A stretch of 64,000 nucleotides of DNA from Candidatus Fermentibacter sp. (GTDB taxonomy: Bacteria; Fermentibacterota; Fermentibacteria; Fermentibacterales; Fermentibacteraceae), in assembly GCA_030373045.1 (NCBI GenBank), contig JAUCPW010000047.1:21006-85005 (forward strand), in the 5' to 3' direction. Position numbers and translations under genes: made by a program. The notes under the pieces were generated by a model, which did not search any database, was not told the DNA's origin, and saw only the letters and a program-made list of their open reading frames with translations. Numbering within the stretch: the first letter of the stretch is position 1; every line of letters begins with the position of its first letter. Below, piece after piece: positions 29,328-38,104 of the stretch.

Positions 29328-29675
29328 TCACCCGCCGAGGATCTCGACCCTGGACGACTTGAGCACCGTTCTCCTGTGCCTTATGCCGCCCCTGTCCTCG
29401 AACTCCCTGCTCACGAGCCTGCCCTCGACGTAGACCTGGGATCCGGTCTGGAGCGACCTGTCCATCTCCCTCGCCGCGTCCCCCCAGATCTCGATGTCGA
29501 AGACATCCATCTGCGCCGGCCCGGCGTCGGGCCCGACCGGCCTCCCGGCGGCCATCTCGAATTCGACGAGGTAGGCGCCCTTGCCGGTGATCTTGAGCCT
29601 CTGCCTCGACAGCACCCGTCCAGTCAGGAAGAAGACGTTCAGGACCGGGGGCAGGGGCCCGGGGCCGGGCTGCAT
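29328..29675 (-). CDS. Second SSB-like OB-fold protein in the PriB position
   Basis: 115 residues with an OB-fold like SSB: NVFFLTGRVLSR, FEMAAG, then FDIEIWGDAAREM and GSQVYVEGRLVSREFEDRGG. It ends without the acidic DDIPF tail of true SSB. It lies between ssb and rpsR, the place occupied by priB in proteobacteria. It may be a primosome or SSB-accessory protein that arose by duplication of the adjacent ssb; this is inference. The start is ATG at 29675, 8 bases after the ssb stop. Confidence 0.75.
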   Translation of the reverse strand: MQPGPGPLPPVLNVFFLTGRVLSRQRLKITGKGAYLVEFEMAAGRPVGPDAGPAQMDVFDIEIWGDAAREMDRSLQTGSQVYVEGRLVSREFEDRGGIRHRRTVLKSSRVEILGG

Positions 29676-29685
29676 TCAGATCATC

Positions 29686-30135
29686 CTAGAACGGGATGTC
29701 GTCATACTCCGACTCGCTGTCCGGAGGTTCGTCCGCCGGGGTGTACGAGGCCTTCTCCTCGCGGGCGGCCGGTTCGCTTCTCTGCTGCTGTCCGGGCTTC
29801 TCGAGGAACTGGACGCGCCTGGCCAGGATCTCGGTCCTGCTCCGCGGCGTGCCGTCGGAGGCCTGCCATGAGCTGGTCTGGAGTTCACCCTCGACCAGCA
29901 CCGGGCTGCCCTTGCGCAGATACTCCGCCACCAGCTCCGCCGTCCTCCTCCAGGCCACGACGTCAACGAAGCAGGTCTTCTCGTGCCATTCGCCGTCCTT
30001 CCCGCGGAAGGACTGGCTGCTGGCTATCCTGAAATTGGCGACGTGCGTGCCGTTTTCCAGGAGGTCGGTCCTGGGTTCGTCGACGAGGTTCCCGGAGATC
30101 ATGACGCGGTTGATGCTGGGCATTCTGATGTTCAT
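29686..30135 (-). CDS. ssb: Single-stranded DNA-binding protein
   Basis: 149 residues. OB-fold (about 1-105) with MPSINRVMISGNLVDEP, FRIASSQSFRGKDGEWHEKTCFVDVVAW and YLRKGSPVLVEGELQTSSW; a Gln/Glu/Pro-rich linker; and the C-terminal acidic tip EYDDIPF that recruits repair and replication partners. It is a tetrameric SSB by family. The start is ATG at 30135, 7 bases after the rpsF stop. Confidence 0.96.
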   Translation of the reverse strand: MNIRMPSINRVMISGNLVDEPRTDLLENGTHVANFRIASSQSFRGKDGEWHEKTCFVDVVAWRRTAELVAEYLRKGSPVLVEGELQTSSWQASDGTPRSRTEILARRVQFLEKPGQQQRSEPAAREEKASYTPADEPPDSESEYDDIPF

Positions 30136-30142
30136 GCCCGGC

Positions 30143-30541
30143 CTACTCCTCGGCGTCCTGCTCGGCCTCGTCCTCGGAGTCGTCGTCGGTGAAGGCCGGC
30201 TCCTCGGGCATGACGGCCTCGTCGGAGATCCTGTCCTCGCCGGCCGTCACGCGGCTGTCGTCGAGGCGCAGATTGAGGTGGCGCAGGCAGTTCTCGTCGA
30301 TCTTGAGGTTCCAGTCGAGGGCTGCGCTGACCTCCTCCCCGCCCGTCCAGCGGAAGAAGAAATAGATGCCCTCGTTCTGCTTCTTCAGGGGGAAGGTGAG
30401 CATCCTCCTGCCCCAGTGCTGGGTGCCCGTGTGGGTACCCTTCGCCTTCCCGATGATCTCGACGACCTTGGAGACTTCCTGCTCCAGTTCGCTCTCGGAG
30501 AGGGAGGCGCTGAAGATCACCGCTGTCTCGTAATTGCGCAA
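30143..30541 (-). CDS. rpsF: 30S ribosomal protein S6
   Basis: 132 residues. MRNYETAVIFSASLSESEL and the later GRRMLTFPLKKQNEGIYFFFRW are typical S6; an acidic C-terminal extension (TDDDSEDEAEQDAEE) is longer than in many species. The start is TTG at 30541 with GAGGAG upstream. It is the first gene of the minus-strand operon; its promoter should lie in 30542-30777. Confidence 0.95.
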   Translation of the reverse strand: MRNYETAVIFSASLSESELEQEVSKVVEIIGKAKGTHTGTQHWGRRMLTFPLKKQNEGIYFFFRWTGGEEVSAALDWNLKIDENCLRHLNLRLDDSRVTAGEDRISDEAVMPEEPAFTDDDSEDEAEQDAEE

Positions 30542-30734
30542 ATGACTCCTCCTCGGGAATGGAGAACCGATGCGCTCCGCCGGAGACTGCGATACCTTGC
30601 CCGCACTGCGGGCGGTGGGCGTCGTTTCCGGTCGGGTGACGCATCACATCACCACGGCCGCGCATCGTGAGGCGCGGCAAACGACAGCGGGTTTATTGCA
30701 GGGGCGCGGCCCCGGGTCAAGCCCGTGCCCGGCG

Positions 30735-30764
30735 TTGACCCGGCATCCGGGCAGGGCAGATACT
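30735..30764 (+). promoter_or_regulatory. Sigma-70-type promoter of the beta-barrel gene
   Basis: TTGACC (30735-30740), 18 bases, GATACT (30759-30764), 40 bases upstream of the ATG at 30805. The rest of 30542-30734 should also hold the rpsF operon promoter on the other strand, which I could not place. Confidence 0.5.
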
Positions 30765-30804
30765 TGATCGTGATCGCATGGACAATGCAACCCGGAGGGG
30801 GAGG

Positions 30805-31293
30805 ATGAAGTCTGCTCATGCTCTATCCGCGGCCGTGCTGCTGGCGGTGCTGCTGCCGGCCCCGGCTTCGGCCCAGATGGACGGATTCGGCATCGGGATC
30901 GTCGCCGGCGACCCGACAGGTTTGTGCCTCAAGAACTGGCTCTCCCAGAAATCGGCACTCGAACTCGCGGCCGCCTGGTCCTTCGAGGGGGACGGCGGCT
31001 TCTTCCTGGCCGGCGACTATGTACTGCATTCCTTCGACATCGCGGATTCCGGCTCCGGGCTGGACGGTCTGATGTTCACGTACGGCCTGGGCGGCAAGCT
31101 CTACTTCCGCGACGAGAACGAGAACGACGATGACGGCGATGTGGTGCTCGGCGTCAGGATCCCGCTCGGGCTGTGCTACCCGTTCGAGGGGGCGCCGGTG
31201 GACATGTTCGTACAGCTCGCCCCCGTCATGGACATAGTGCCCGACACCGAACTCGGGCTGAACGGCGGCATCGGGGCCAGGCTCTACTTCTAG
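30805..31293 (+). CDS. Small outer-membrane beta-barrel protein (BAPKO_0422-like)
   Basis: 162 residues with a signal peptide (MKSAHALSAAVLLAVLLPAPASA, with cleavage after ASA) and a mature part of alternating beta strands. The order GIVAGDPTGLCLKNWLS, AAAWSF, HADY-like GDYVLHSF and a terminal GGIGARLYF recalls small barrels such as the BAPKO_0422 group. The C-terminal Phe fits an outer-membrane insertion signal. The start is ATG at 30805, right after GGAGGGGGAGG. Function unknown. Confidence 0.7.
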   Translation: MKSAHALSAAVLLAVLLPAPASAQMDGFGIGIVAGDPTGLCLKNWLSQKSALELAAAWSFEGDGGFFLAGDYVLHSFDIADSGSGLDGLMFTYGLGGKLYFRDENENDDDGDVVLGVRIPLGLCYPFEGAPVDMFVQLAPVMDIVPDTELGLNGGIGARLYF

Positions 31294-31306
31294 CCTCCGC
31301 TCCGCT

Positions 31307-32812
31307 CTACCCCGGCTGTCCCGCCCAGAGGTTCCCGGAGGGATAGCCGGGGTCGCTCGTCACGTTGATGCCGAGCTCCCTGAGACCCGACCCGTCCCCT
31401 GCGCTGGGGAGCGACGTCAGGTGCGCGTCGCAGCCCCTCAGCGAAGACAGCGATTTCATTGCCAGATCGGCGGCCGGGCTCGTCATGGCGCTGACGGAGA
31501 GAGCTATCAGCACCTCCTCCAGATCGAGCCCCGGGTTCTGCGTGCCGAGTATCGTCGACTTCAGCCGGGCGATGGACGAGATCGTCCCGGGCGACAGGAG
31601 GTGCATCTCCCGCGGCAGGCCCGACAGGGCTTTCGAGGCATTGAGCACCAGGGCGGATGCCGCGGACATCAGGTCGGAGGTCCTGCCCCTGACGATCATG
31701 CCGTCGGGGAGCTCGAGGGCAGAGCCCTGCGGCGTGCGGCCGGCGGCTCCGCCCTTCTCCTCGCGTGCCGGGAGGACGACGCTCCTTCGTTCGGGGGACA
31801 GGCCGTACTGTTCGAGGAGGGATTCCGCCTTTGCCACGGCCGTGCTCTCGACCAGGCCCGAGACGTACTCGCACCTGTACCTGAAGAACCTGCGTATCAG
31901 CTCCTGCTCCGCGGCCTCCCTGATGGCGCCGTCATCCACTATCCCGTCGGCGATCCTGTTCACGCCCATCTCGGTGGGAGAGCGGTAGATGATCGTGCTG
32001 CCGGTGATCTTCTCGTAGACCCGCTGGAGCAGGGGGAAGGCCTCCACGTCCCTGTTGTAGTTGACCGCCTCGGTTCCCGTGGCCTTCAGATGGAACGGGT
32101 CGACGAGATTGAAGTCGGCTATGTCGGCAGTGGCCGCTTCGTAGGCCGCGTTCACGGGATGGTCGAGGGGCAGGTTCCAGACCGGGAAGGACTCGAACTT
32201 CGCATAGCCGGCCTTCGTGCCCAGCAGGTGCTCGTGGTAGATCTGCGAGAGGCAGGTCGCCAGCTTGCCGCTGCCCGGCCCGGGCCCCGTCACGATCACG
32301 AGCGGCCTGGAGCACGGGATGTAGGGATTCCGCCCGTATCCTTCCGCGCTGGCTATCCTGTCGACGTCGGACGGGTAACCCTGGGTGGGGGGATGGGCGA
32401 AGACGCTCACGCCGCGCCTGGACAGCCCCTTCATGAAGGCCTCCGCGGCCGGCTGGCCCGTGTATCGCGTAACCACCACCGAGAGCACGGGGAGACCGTT
32501 GGCCCTCAGTTCGTCGATCAGCTTGAGTGCGTCCACGTCGTAGGTGATGCCGAAGTCGCCGCGCAGCCTGCGCTTCTCGATGTCCCCCGCGTGGATGCAG
32601 ACGAGCATCTCTGCGTTGTCGCTCAGCTCGCCCAGCAGTCTGAGCTTGACGTTGGGATCGTACCCGGGGAGGACCCTTGCGGCGTGGTAGTCGTAGAGGA
32701 GCTTTCCGCCGAACTCGAGGTACAGGCGCCCCTCGACGCTCCCTATGCGTTCGAGGATCGCCCGCTTCTGGGCCTCGAGGTATCTGTCGCAGTCGAACCC
32801 GGCTCTGTACAC
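31307..32812 (-). CDS. DUF1846 family protein
   Basis: 501 residues, matching the DUF1846 family length. Recognisable features: the N-terminal AGFDCDRYLEAQKRAILERIG, LYLEFGGKLLYDYHAARVLPGYDPN, a P-loop-like GPGPGSGKLATCLSQIYHE, and ESFPVWNLPLDHPVN. Structures exist for the family but its function is unknown; a nucleotide-related role is suggested by the P-loop-like segment. The start is GTG at 32812 with GGGAGGAG upstream; the protein reads cleanly from there. It is convergent with the barrel gene, only 13 bases away. Confidence 0.85.
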   Translation of the reverse strand: MYRAGFDCDRYLEAQKRAILERIGSVEGRLYLEFGGKLLYDYHAARVLPGYDPNVKLRLLGELSDNAEMLVCIHAGDIEKRRLRGDFGITYDVDALKLIDELRANGLPVLSVVVTRYTGQPAAEAFMKGLSRRGVSVFAHPPTQGYPSDVDRIASAEGYGRNPYIPCSRPLVIVTGPGPGSGKLATCLSQIYHEHLLGTKAGYAKFESFPVWNLPLDHPVNAAYEAATADIADFNLVDPFHLKATGTEAVNYNRDVEAFPLLQRVYEKITGSTIIYRSPTEMGVNRIADGIVDDGAIREAAEQELIRRFFRYRCEYVSGLVESTAVAKAESLLEQYGLSPERRSVVLPAREEKGGAAGRTPQGSALELPDGMIVRGRTSDLMSAASALVLNASKALSGLPREMHLLSPGTISSIARLKSTILGTQNPGLDLEEVLIALSVSAMTSPAADLAMKSLSSLRGCDAHLTSLPSAGDGSGLRELGINVTSDPGYPSGNLWAGQPG

Positions 32813-32877
32813 TGGCTCCTCCCGGAAACGAGGAGGGCGGGACCGGACGGCCCCGCCCCCGCTCTTCTGGTGCTGCT

Positions 32878-35163
32878 CTACCTGACTACCATCACCTGTC
32901 TGGAAACGGAGCCCGCCTGGGTGTTGAGCCTGATGAAGTACACCCCGTTGGCCGCGGTGCCGGTCTGCCACTCCACGGCATGCTCGCCGGCGGACAGGTC
33001 GCCCGAGACGATCGTGTCCACGAGCCTGCCGGTCACGTCGAACACCGCGAGCTCGACCCGCCCGGCCGACGGATTGACGAAGCTCAGGGAGGCCGACGTG
33101 GTCACCGGGTTGGGGGAGGGAAGGCTCATCCAGAGAGTGCCCGTGTCGCCGGACTCCTCCTCCTCCATGCCCACACCCACCGTCCAGAAGATGGAGGCGC
33201 CGCGGTAGTCGTGCATGGCGGCCCCGGCGTGGATGGTGCCGGAGGCGGGGATCGTCGGGTTGAAGGTCACCTGTCCGGAGGCGTCGGTGACGCCCTCGAG
33301 GTAGAAGGTCGGCTCGGAGGCCGTTCCCTGCACGCCGTCGGTCAGTGTGACGGCGGCGCTCTCGACCGGGTTGCCGCCGGCCGTGACGGTCAGCGTTATG
33401 GACTGGGGCCCGGGATCGAGCTGGGAGGGGCCGGAGATGCTCAGGATGCCGTACTCGCCCTCGGTGTCGAAGGTCCAGATGTCCATGGCCGGGTCGCCGA
33501 ACCAGAAGTACATCTTGGCGTTGGCTATGCCGTAGGTGCCGTGCTGGGCGATCGTCACGACCGTGGTCGCGTTGACGGCCTCGCCGATCGCGTACACGCC
33601 CTGGTCGTATATCGCCTTGTAGAGTTCCTTCATGTACGTGTGGTTGGCGTCGGTGTAGGAGGGGTCGTTGGCGGCGAGGTTGCCCGAGGAGCCGCAGGTC
33701 GCGAACTGCCAGCTCTCGGCCAGGCAGTCGGACGCATCCTGGTAGCGGCCGCAGTAGCAGGCGATGTTGAAGACGGGCGGCATGAACGTGTTCGTGAGCG
33801 CGTTGATGTTGGTCGCGTTCCAGCCGGGACTCCACGACCACACCGTGACGTCGCCGTGGCCGCGGTAGCCGACGGTGCCGATGGAGTTGTTGATGGCGTC
33901 GGACACCATCTGGGCCGTGCCGCCCTCGGGCGGGTAGACCTTGGTGAAGGTGATGTCGCACAGGCTGTAGTCGTATGCGGCCAGCTCGTTGCAGCAGAGC
34001 GTGTACTTGTTCGGGTACTGCTCCTCGTGGGCTGCCAGGACGGTCTCGCTCGGGGTTATGCCCGTCGTGTTGCCGTCGTCGAACGAATACTCGAGATAGC
34101 CTTCGATGATCTTGTCGACCTGGTGGGATATCTGCTCGGTGGTGCCGGTGAGGCGCCCGACCGCTATCTCGGGGAGGTCGCCCGTGCCGAGGAGGTCGGC
34201 GTAGTAGTAGTCGCCGACATGGGAGCCGTAGCTGTAGGACGGGAGCTCCGCATGGGTGCCAACTATCAGGGCGAACCTGGTGACGCCGGTTTCGTAGTTG
34301 TCGGCGATGGCGCTCTTGATCGCGCCCGAGGTAGAAGGCGTCGAGAGCACCTCGACCTGGACGTTCAGGCCGAGCCAGTTGTGCAGCTCGTAGAGAGGCG
34401 CTACGGCGGCCTGGTTGTCCGCGGTGCAGATCACGATGTACTCGGCGCCGTCGCGCAATCCGCCACGGGCCGCCGAGGCCGCCGCGCGGAAGTCGCCGAA
34501 GTTGACGACCAGGCCGGCCATGGCGCTCTCCATGCCGGGGTTGATGGCCTGGGCCGCATCGAGGGCATTGCCCGTGAAGTCGACCCTGACTCGCATGCTG
34601 GAAACCGCCCTCAGCTCGCCCGAAGACGGGAGATAGGAGAACGGGTTCACGACGAGGCGCGAGCAGTGCAGGCCGGACCAGATCGCGTCGTTGTCGGCGG
34701 AGGCCCAGGCGCCAGGGGTGGACAGGCCGGGGACGCTGTAGATCCTGTCGTCCATCTCGAACCGCCACGGGGCGTGGGGCATGTCTATCTCAGCCGGCTG
34801 CCTGGGCAGCACGGACATGCCCTGGAAGGTCGAGTACTCGACGTCCTCGACGGTGACAACCGCCGTGGTGCCGAAGGGCAGCGCGAACATCACGGGATAT
34901 GCGGGCAGCTCTGGGAATCCCGTCTCACCCTGGGGGGTGCAGCCGGTCATCTCGAGCCTGTCCCAGGAGGTGCCGCCGCCCGGGAAGGAAGTGATCCAGA
35001 AACCGGGGAATGTGACGTCGGCGACGAAGTGGCCGAGGTCGGACTCTACCATCTCGAACCGGGGCGTGTCCCCCGGCTCGCCGCCCAGGGACTGCCACTG
35101 GTACGATTCGCCCGAACCGAAGGCGAGGGCGAAGGGAACGAGGACGATAGGCCACAACTTCAT
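32878..35163 (-). CDS. Secreted gingipain-like C25 cysteine peptidase with C-terminal sorting-type domain
   Basis: 761 residues. A signal peptide (about 1-16, MKLWPIVLVPFALAFG) is followed by an N-terminal propeptide-like domain and a C25 peptidase domain (about 240-560). The catalytic pair is likely His436 in YRGHGD and Cys469 in NIACYCG. An Ig-like domain (about 570-660) and a C-terminal FlgD/type-IX-like domain (about 675-761: VFDVTGRLVDT, then GVYFIRLNTQAG) follow. It is probably exported, then delivered to the surface or medium. The start is ATG at 35163. Unlike the second C25 gene in this window it appears intact. Confidence 0.88.
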   Translation of the reverse strand: MKLWPIVLVPFALAFGSGESYQWQSLGGEPGDTPRFEMVESDLGHFVADVTFPGFWITSFPGGGTSWDRLEMTGCTPQGETGFPELPAYPVMFALPFGTTAVVTVEDVEYSTFQGMSVLPRQPAEIDMPHAPWRFEMDDRIYSVPGLSTPGAWASADNDAIWSGLHCSRLVVNPFSYLPSSGELRAVSSMRVRVDFTGNALDAAQAINPGMESAMAGLVVNFGDFRAAASAARGGLRDGAEYIVICTADNQAAVAPLYELHNWLGLNVQVEVLSTPSTSGAIKSAIADNYETGVTRFALIVGTHAELPSYSYGSHVGDYYYADLLGTGDLPEIAVGRLTGTTEQISHQVDKIIEGYLEYSFDDGNTTGITPSETVLAAHEEQYPNKYTLCCNELAAYDYSLCDITFTKVYPPEGGTAQMVSDAINNSIGTVGYRGHGDVTVWSWSPGWNATNINALTNTFMPPVFNIACYCGRYQDASDCLAESWQFATCGSSGNLAANDPSYTDANHTYMKELYKAIYDQGVYAIGEAVNATTVVTIAQHGTYGIANAKMYFWFGDPAMDIWTFDTEGEYGILSISGPSQLDPGPQSITLTVTAGGNPVESAAVTLTDGVQGTASEPTFYLEGVTDASGQVTFNPTIPASGTIHAGAAMHDYRGASIFWTVGVGMEEEESGDTGTLWMSLPSPNPVTTSASLSFVNPSAGRVELAVFDVTGRLVDTIVSGDLSAGEHAVEWQTGTAANGVYFIRLNTQAGSVSRQVMVVR

Positions 35164-35333
35164 CCTGGACCGTCCTTTCAACGACGTGTTCCAAGCATCA
35201 TCGACGGCTTGATGTTCCTTCAGAGGAATCAACGCACATTCTCGCACCGGCGTTCCCCCGGGTCAAGGTTTGCGTTGACTTGCCACATCCCGTGCTCCAT
35301 GTTGCAGCACACAAGAAAAGGGAGGTCCGAGGC

Positions 35334-36023
35334 ATGAGGAGTCTCTTTCTGGTTACAGCAGTCGCAGCCGTCGCCCTCGCAGGCCCCAGGATCGGCGGGA
35401 GGGTGGGGTACTACAGCGGCTCCGACCCGAGGACCGAGGACGGAGGGTCGAGCCCGGTCTTCGGCGGGCAGATCATCCTGCCCCTGATGGAGATGGTGGC
35501 GGTCGAGCTGAGCGCGGGCTACGCCTCCAGCGAGACCGACATAGTGATGCAGGACTATCTCATCGACTACATCGAGGAGGAGGAGGGGATAGAGGTCGAC
35601 CAGGACTCCCTTCTCCAGTACCTCGAGGAGGAATGGGGATGGGAGGGGCCGGGTGACCAGCTCCTGCAGAACTACACCGCCACCTTCCACGACCTCGACG
35701 TCGCGGCCACTCTCAAGATCTTCCTGCCCGTGAGCAGCCTGCCCATCGAGCCGTACATCGGCGGGGGCGGCGGGGCGCACATCATGGTGAGCGACGCCGA
35801 CCTGCTGATCCAGTACGTCGAGCAGCAGACCGGCCAGGAGTCCCCCCTGGACGTCTACGACAAGGTGCATCCGTCCGTACACGGGGTCGTCGGTGCGAGC
35901 TTCCAGCCCGCGGCTCTCCCTGTCGGCTTCTTCGCCGAGTACAGATATGCCAGGGCTCTCGGTGACGAAGCCGGCGCCGGTGACATCAGCTCGGTCTACA
36001 CCGGCGTAAACCTGGGCTTCTGA
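35334..36023 (+). CDS. Outer-membrane beta-barrel protein, unknown role
   Basis: 229 residues with a signal peptide (MRSLFLVTAVAAVALA), Gly-rich beta strands and an acidic insertion rich in Glu (DYIEEEEGIEVDQDSLLQYLEEEWGWE, about residues 75-100). It ends in an aromatic strand TGVNLGF typical of outer-membrane barrels. The start is ATG at 35334 with GGGAGGTCC upstream. It is divergent from the C25 peptidase gene; the 170-base gap contains TTGACT (35275-35280) but no convincing -10 box. Confidence 0.65.
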   Translation: MRSLFLVTAVAAVALAGPRIGGRVGYYSGSDPRTEDGGSSPVFGGQIILPLMEMVAVELSAGYASSETDIVMQDYLIDYIEEEEGIEVDQDSLLQYLEEEWGWEGPGDQLLQNYTATFHDLDVAATLKIFLPVSSLPIEPYIGGGGGAHIMVSDADLLIQYVEQQTGQESPLDVYDKVHPSVHGVVGASFQPAALPVGFFAEYRYARALGDEAGAGDISSVYTGVNLGF

Positions 36024-36058
36024 GTTTCCGCGTCCGCGCGGAAGGGGAGGGGTGACGA

Positions 36059-37033
36059 GTGAAGAGGGTCTTGTTGGCGGTGCTGCTCTCGCTGTCCGTC
36101 GCATCCGCTCAGACGGTTCTCGGGACCATCGATGCTCCCGACACCAACATCAGCGGGCTTGCGTACGGCGGCGGGTCGCTCTGGGCAGTCGACGGGGTGA
36201 CCAACTACCTCCACAGCGTCGATCCGGCCACAGGCAGCGTTCTCGGCTCCTGGTACATCACGCCCGTCGCCGGTGAGACGCCTACCGGGTGCGCGTTCGG
36301 GAACAGCACGGTCTACGTGGGGATGTCGAACGACTACGTCAACATGTACAACACGTCGGGGGAGTATCAGGGTCAGTTCACCGTAGCCTGTTGAGGAAGC
36401 CAGCTCTCGTCGGTGACGGGACTGGGTTCGGATGCATCGAAGCTCTATGCGATCGGCGCCAGCACCTACGGATACTCGGTCGAGACCTTCACCTGGACGG
36501 GCACGGTCGGGTCGACCCCCTATGTGAACAGCTTCAACTCCGGCCTGGGCACGCCCTACGACATCGACATCTCGGGCGGGCTGATCTGGGCGGCATGCGA
36601 CGGCGTCGACAGCCCCGTGAAGGCCTACAGCACGGCGGGCGTCCTCGTGAACATGATCCCCGGATCGGTCGTGGAGAACGCAGCCAGGGGCGTCGCGTTC
36701 GAGTCGGCCAACATCGTCTGGGTGAGCAACCCGGAGACGGACAAGATCTACAGGATCGACCTCTCGCTCGGCGTCGGCGATGAAGAGGGCGGCGCAGTGT
36801 CCTCATCGCTCCGCGCGAGCGACAACCCGTTCTCCTCGTCCGTGGTCATAAGCGGAACCGGCTTCGTCGATGGAGCGACCATCGAGATCTTCGACGCAAC
36901 CGGCAGGATCGTCGATTCGGCCCCGTTCGAGGGCAGCTTCACCTGGACCGGGAGCGGGGCGCCGGCCGGCGCGTACCTGGTCAGGGTGAGCGACGGGAAC
37001 AACCTGGAAAGCCTGCGCCTGGTAAGGTTCTAG
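36059..37033 (+). pseudogene. Secreted propeller protein gene with one in-frame TGA (nonsense mutation or recoding)
   Basis: A single reading frame of 324 codons interrupted once by TGA at codon 112 (36392-36394). Before it: a signal peptide (MKRVLLAVLLSLSVASAQ) and propeller-like repeats such as LAYGGGSLWAVDG. After it the same frame continues with LYAIGAST, then DISGGLIWAACDGVD and a C-terminal sorting-type domain ending AYLVRVSDGNN. The TGA codon follows a Cys codon. TGA is a normal stop in neighbouring genes. The interruption could be a nonsense mutation, a sequencing error or selenocysteine. A hairpin (36400-36425) lies just downstream. The start is GTG at 36059 after GGGAGGGG. Confidence 0.75.
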
Positions 37034-37051
37034 CAGATTCGTCCGGAACGA

Positions 37052-37080
37052 GGGGGTCCCGCTGCGGCGGGGCCCCCTTT
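37052..37080 (+). terminator. Rho-independent terminator after the propeller gene
   Basis: GGGGGTCCCGC (37052-37062) and GCGGGGCCCCC (37067-37077) form an 11-bp stem with one G-U pair and a 4-base loop, followed by TTT. It lies 19 bases after the stop codon. Confidence 0.75.
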
Positions 37081-37196
37081 CCGGTCCAGCCCTGGTTTCA
37101 GATGCTTCAGATGTATCAGACCTGCGACGGCATTGGATCATTATCTAGTAGAATCAAGCAGGATCCCGAATCGCAGGGATGCAGGAATCGATCTCC

Positions 37197-37997
37197 TCAG
37201 CGTTCCGGGGATCCGATCCCATCCAGCATGGCCTGCATGATTCCGGGCGCGGCTGCGATGACCCCGCCGGATCGAGTCGACCAGGGCATGCGATCCCAGC
37301 CCATGACCTTCCCTCCGGCCTCTTCGACGGCCAGGACGCCGGCGGCCATGTCCCACGGGCGCAGATGCTCCTCCCAGTATCCGTCGAGCCTTCCCGAGGC
37401 CACATAGCAGAGATCCAGCGCGGCCGAACCGGTCCGCCTGATGCCCCTGACCCTCGCGAGATGGTAGAGGAGGGGCTTCACGTCGAATCCGAGGCTGCCG
37501 GGCTGGCGGCTGTAGGGGAAGCCCGTGGCGAGGATGGACTCGTCCAGCGTCCGGGCCTCCGAGACGCGGATCCGGGAGAGGGAGCCCGAGCGGCTACAGA
37601 GACTCGCACCTCCTCCTCGCTCGGCGACGAACGTCTCCCGTCGCAACGGGTCGTGCACGCATCCCGCAGTGATGTCCCGTCCGTCGGAGAAGGCGATCGA
37701 CACCGAGAAGAACGGGAAGCCGTGGGCATAGTTTGCGGTCCCGTCCAGCGGATCGACGAGCCAGAAGGGCCTCCCCTCCGGGATGGGAACCCCGGTCCCC
37801 TCCTCCCCGATGAAGACCACATCCGGGCAGGCTTCCGCCAGACCGGCCCTAATGTGATCCTGGCTCCGCAGGTCGGCTTCGGTCAGGAACTCCCTGCCCT
37901 CCTTGCCCTCTAGCCTGTGGGGTAGCCCGAAACCTTCGAGCAGGATGATGCCCGCCTCCTCCGCCGTCCTCCTCATGAGGCCGGTCAGCCCGCCCAT
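37197..37997 (-). CDS. Inositol monophosphatase family protein
   Basis: 266 residues. The magnesium-binding motif WLVDPLDGTANYAHGFPFFSVSIAF, preceded by IGEEG, and the C-terminal WDMAAGVLAVEEAGGKV are diagnostic. It hydrolyses inositol monophosphate or related sugar phosphates; FBPase or CysQ-like roles are possible for this family. The start is ATG at 37997 with GGGAGGAG upstream; a longer in-frame reading to 38294 is a chance extension. Confidence 0.9.
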   Translation of the reverse strand: MGGLTGLMRRTAEEAGIILLEGFGLPHRLEGKEGREFLTEADLRSQDHIRAGLAEACPDVVFIGEEGTGVPIPEGRPFWLVDPLDGTANYAHGFPFFSVSIAFSDGRDITAGCVHDPLRRETFVAERGGGASLCSRSGSLSRIRVSEARTLDESILATGFPYSRQPGSLGFDVKPLLYHLARVRGIRRTGSAALDLCYVASGRLDGYWEEHLRPWDMAAGVLAVEEAGGKVMGWDRMPWSTRSGGVIAAAPGIMQAMLDGIGSPER

Positions 37998-38104
37998 GCG
38001 CTCTCCTCCCGGGACTGGTGGGTGCTCATATTCCGGTTTCCGGAACCGTGGGCCTCCCGTGACGGGATAAAGGTTCCGGCGGGGAGGGTATCCTGAAGGA
38101 TGCG

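Noticed and set aside
31307..34768. A single 1153-codon minus-strand frame joining DUF1846 with upstream sequence
   Set aside because: The upstream two thirds are a shadow of the C25 gene. DUF1846 has its own GTG start with a good ribosome-binding site at 32812.
32677..35337. Long plus-strand frame of 886 codons opposite the C25 peptidase
   Set aside because: It is a GC-driven antisense shadow of a gene with clear catalytic motifs.
36026..36042. TTTCCGCG hairpin after the beta-barrel gene as another copy of the hairpin element
   Set aside because: Only 7 bp of similarity with no CGTCGCCAGC; more likely a chance or a weak terminator.
36392..36394. Genetic code with TGA as a sense codon
   Set aside because: Many intact genes here end in TGA, often in ATGA or GTGA overlaps with the next gene, so TGA is a normal stop.
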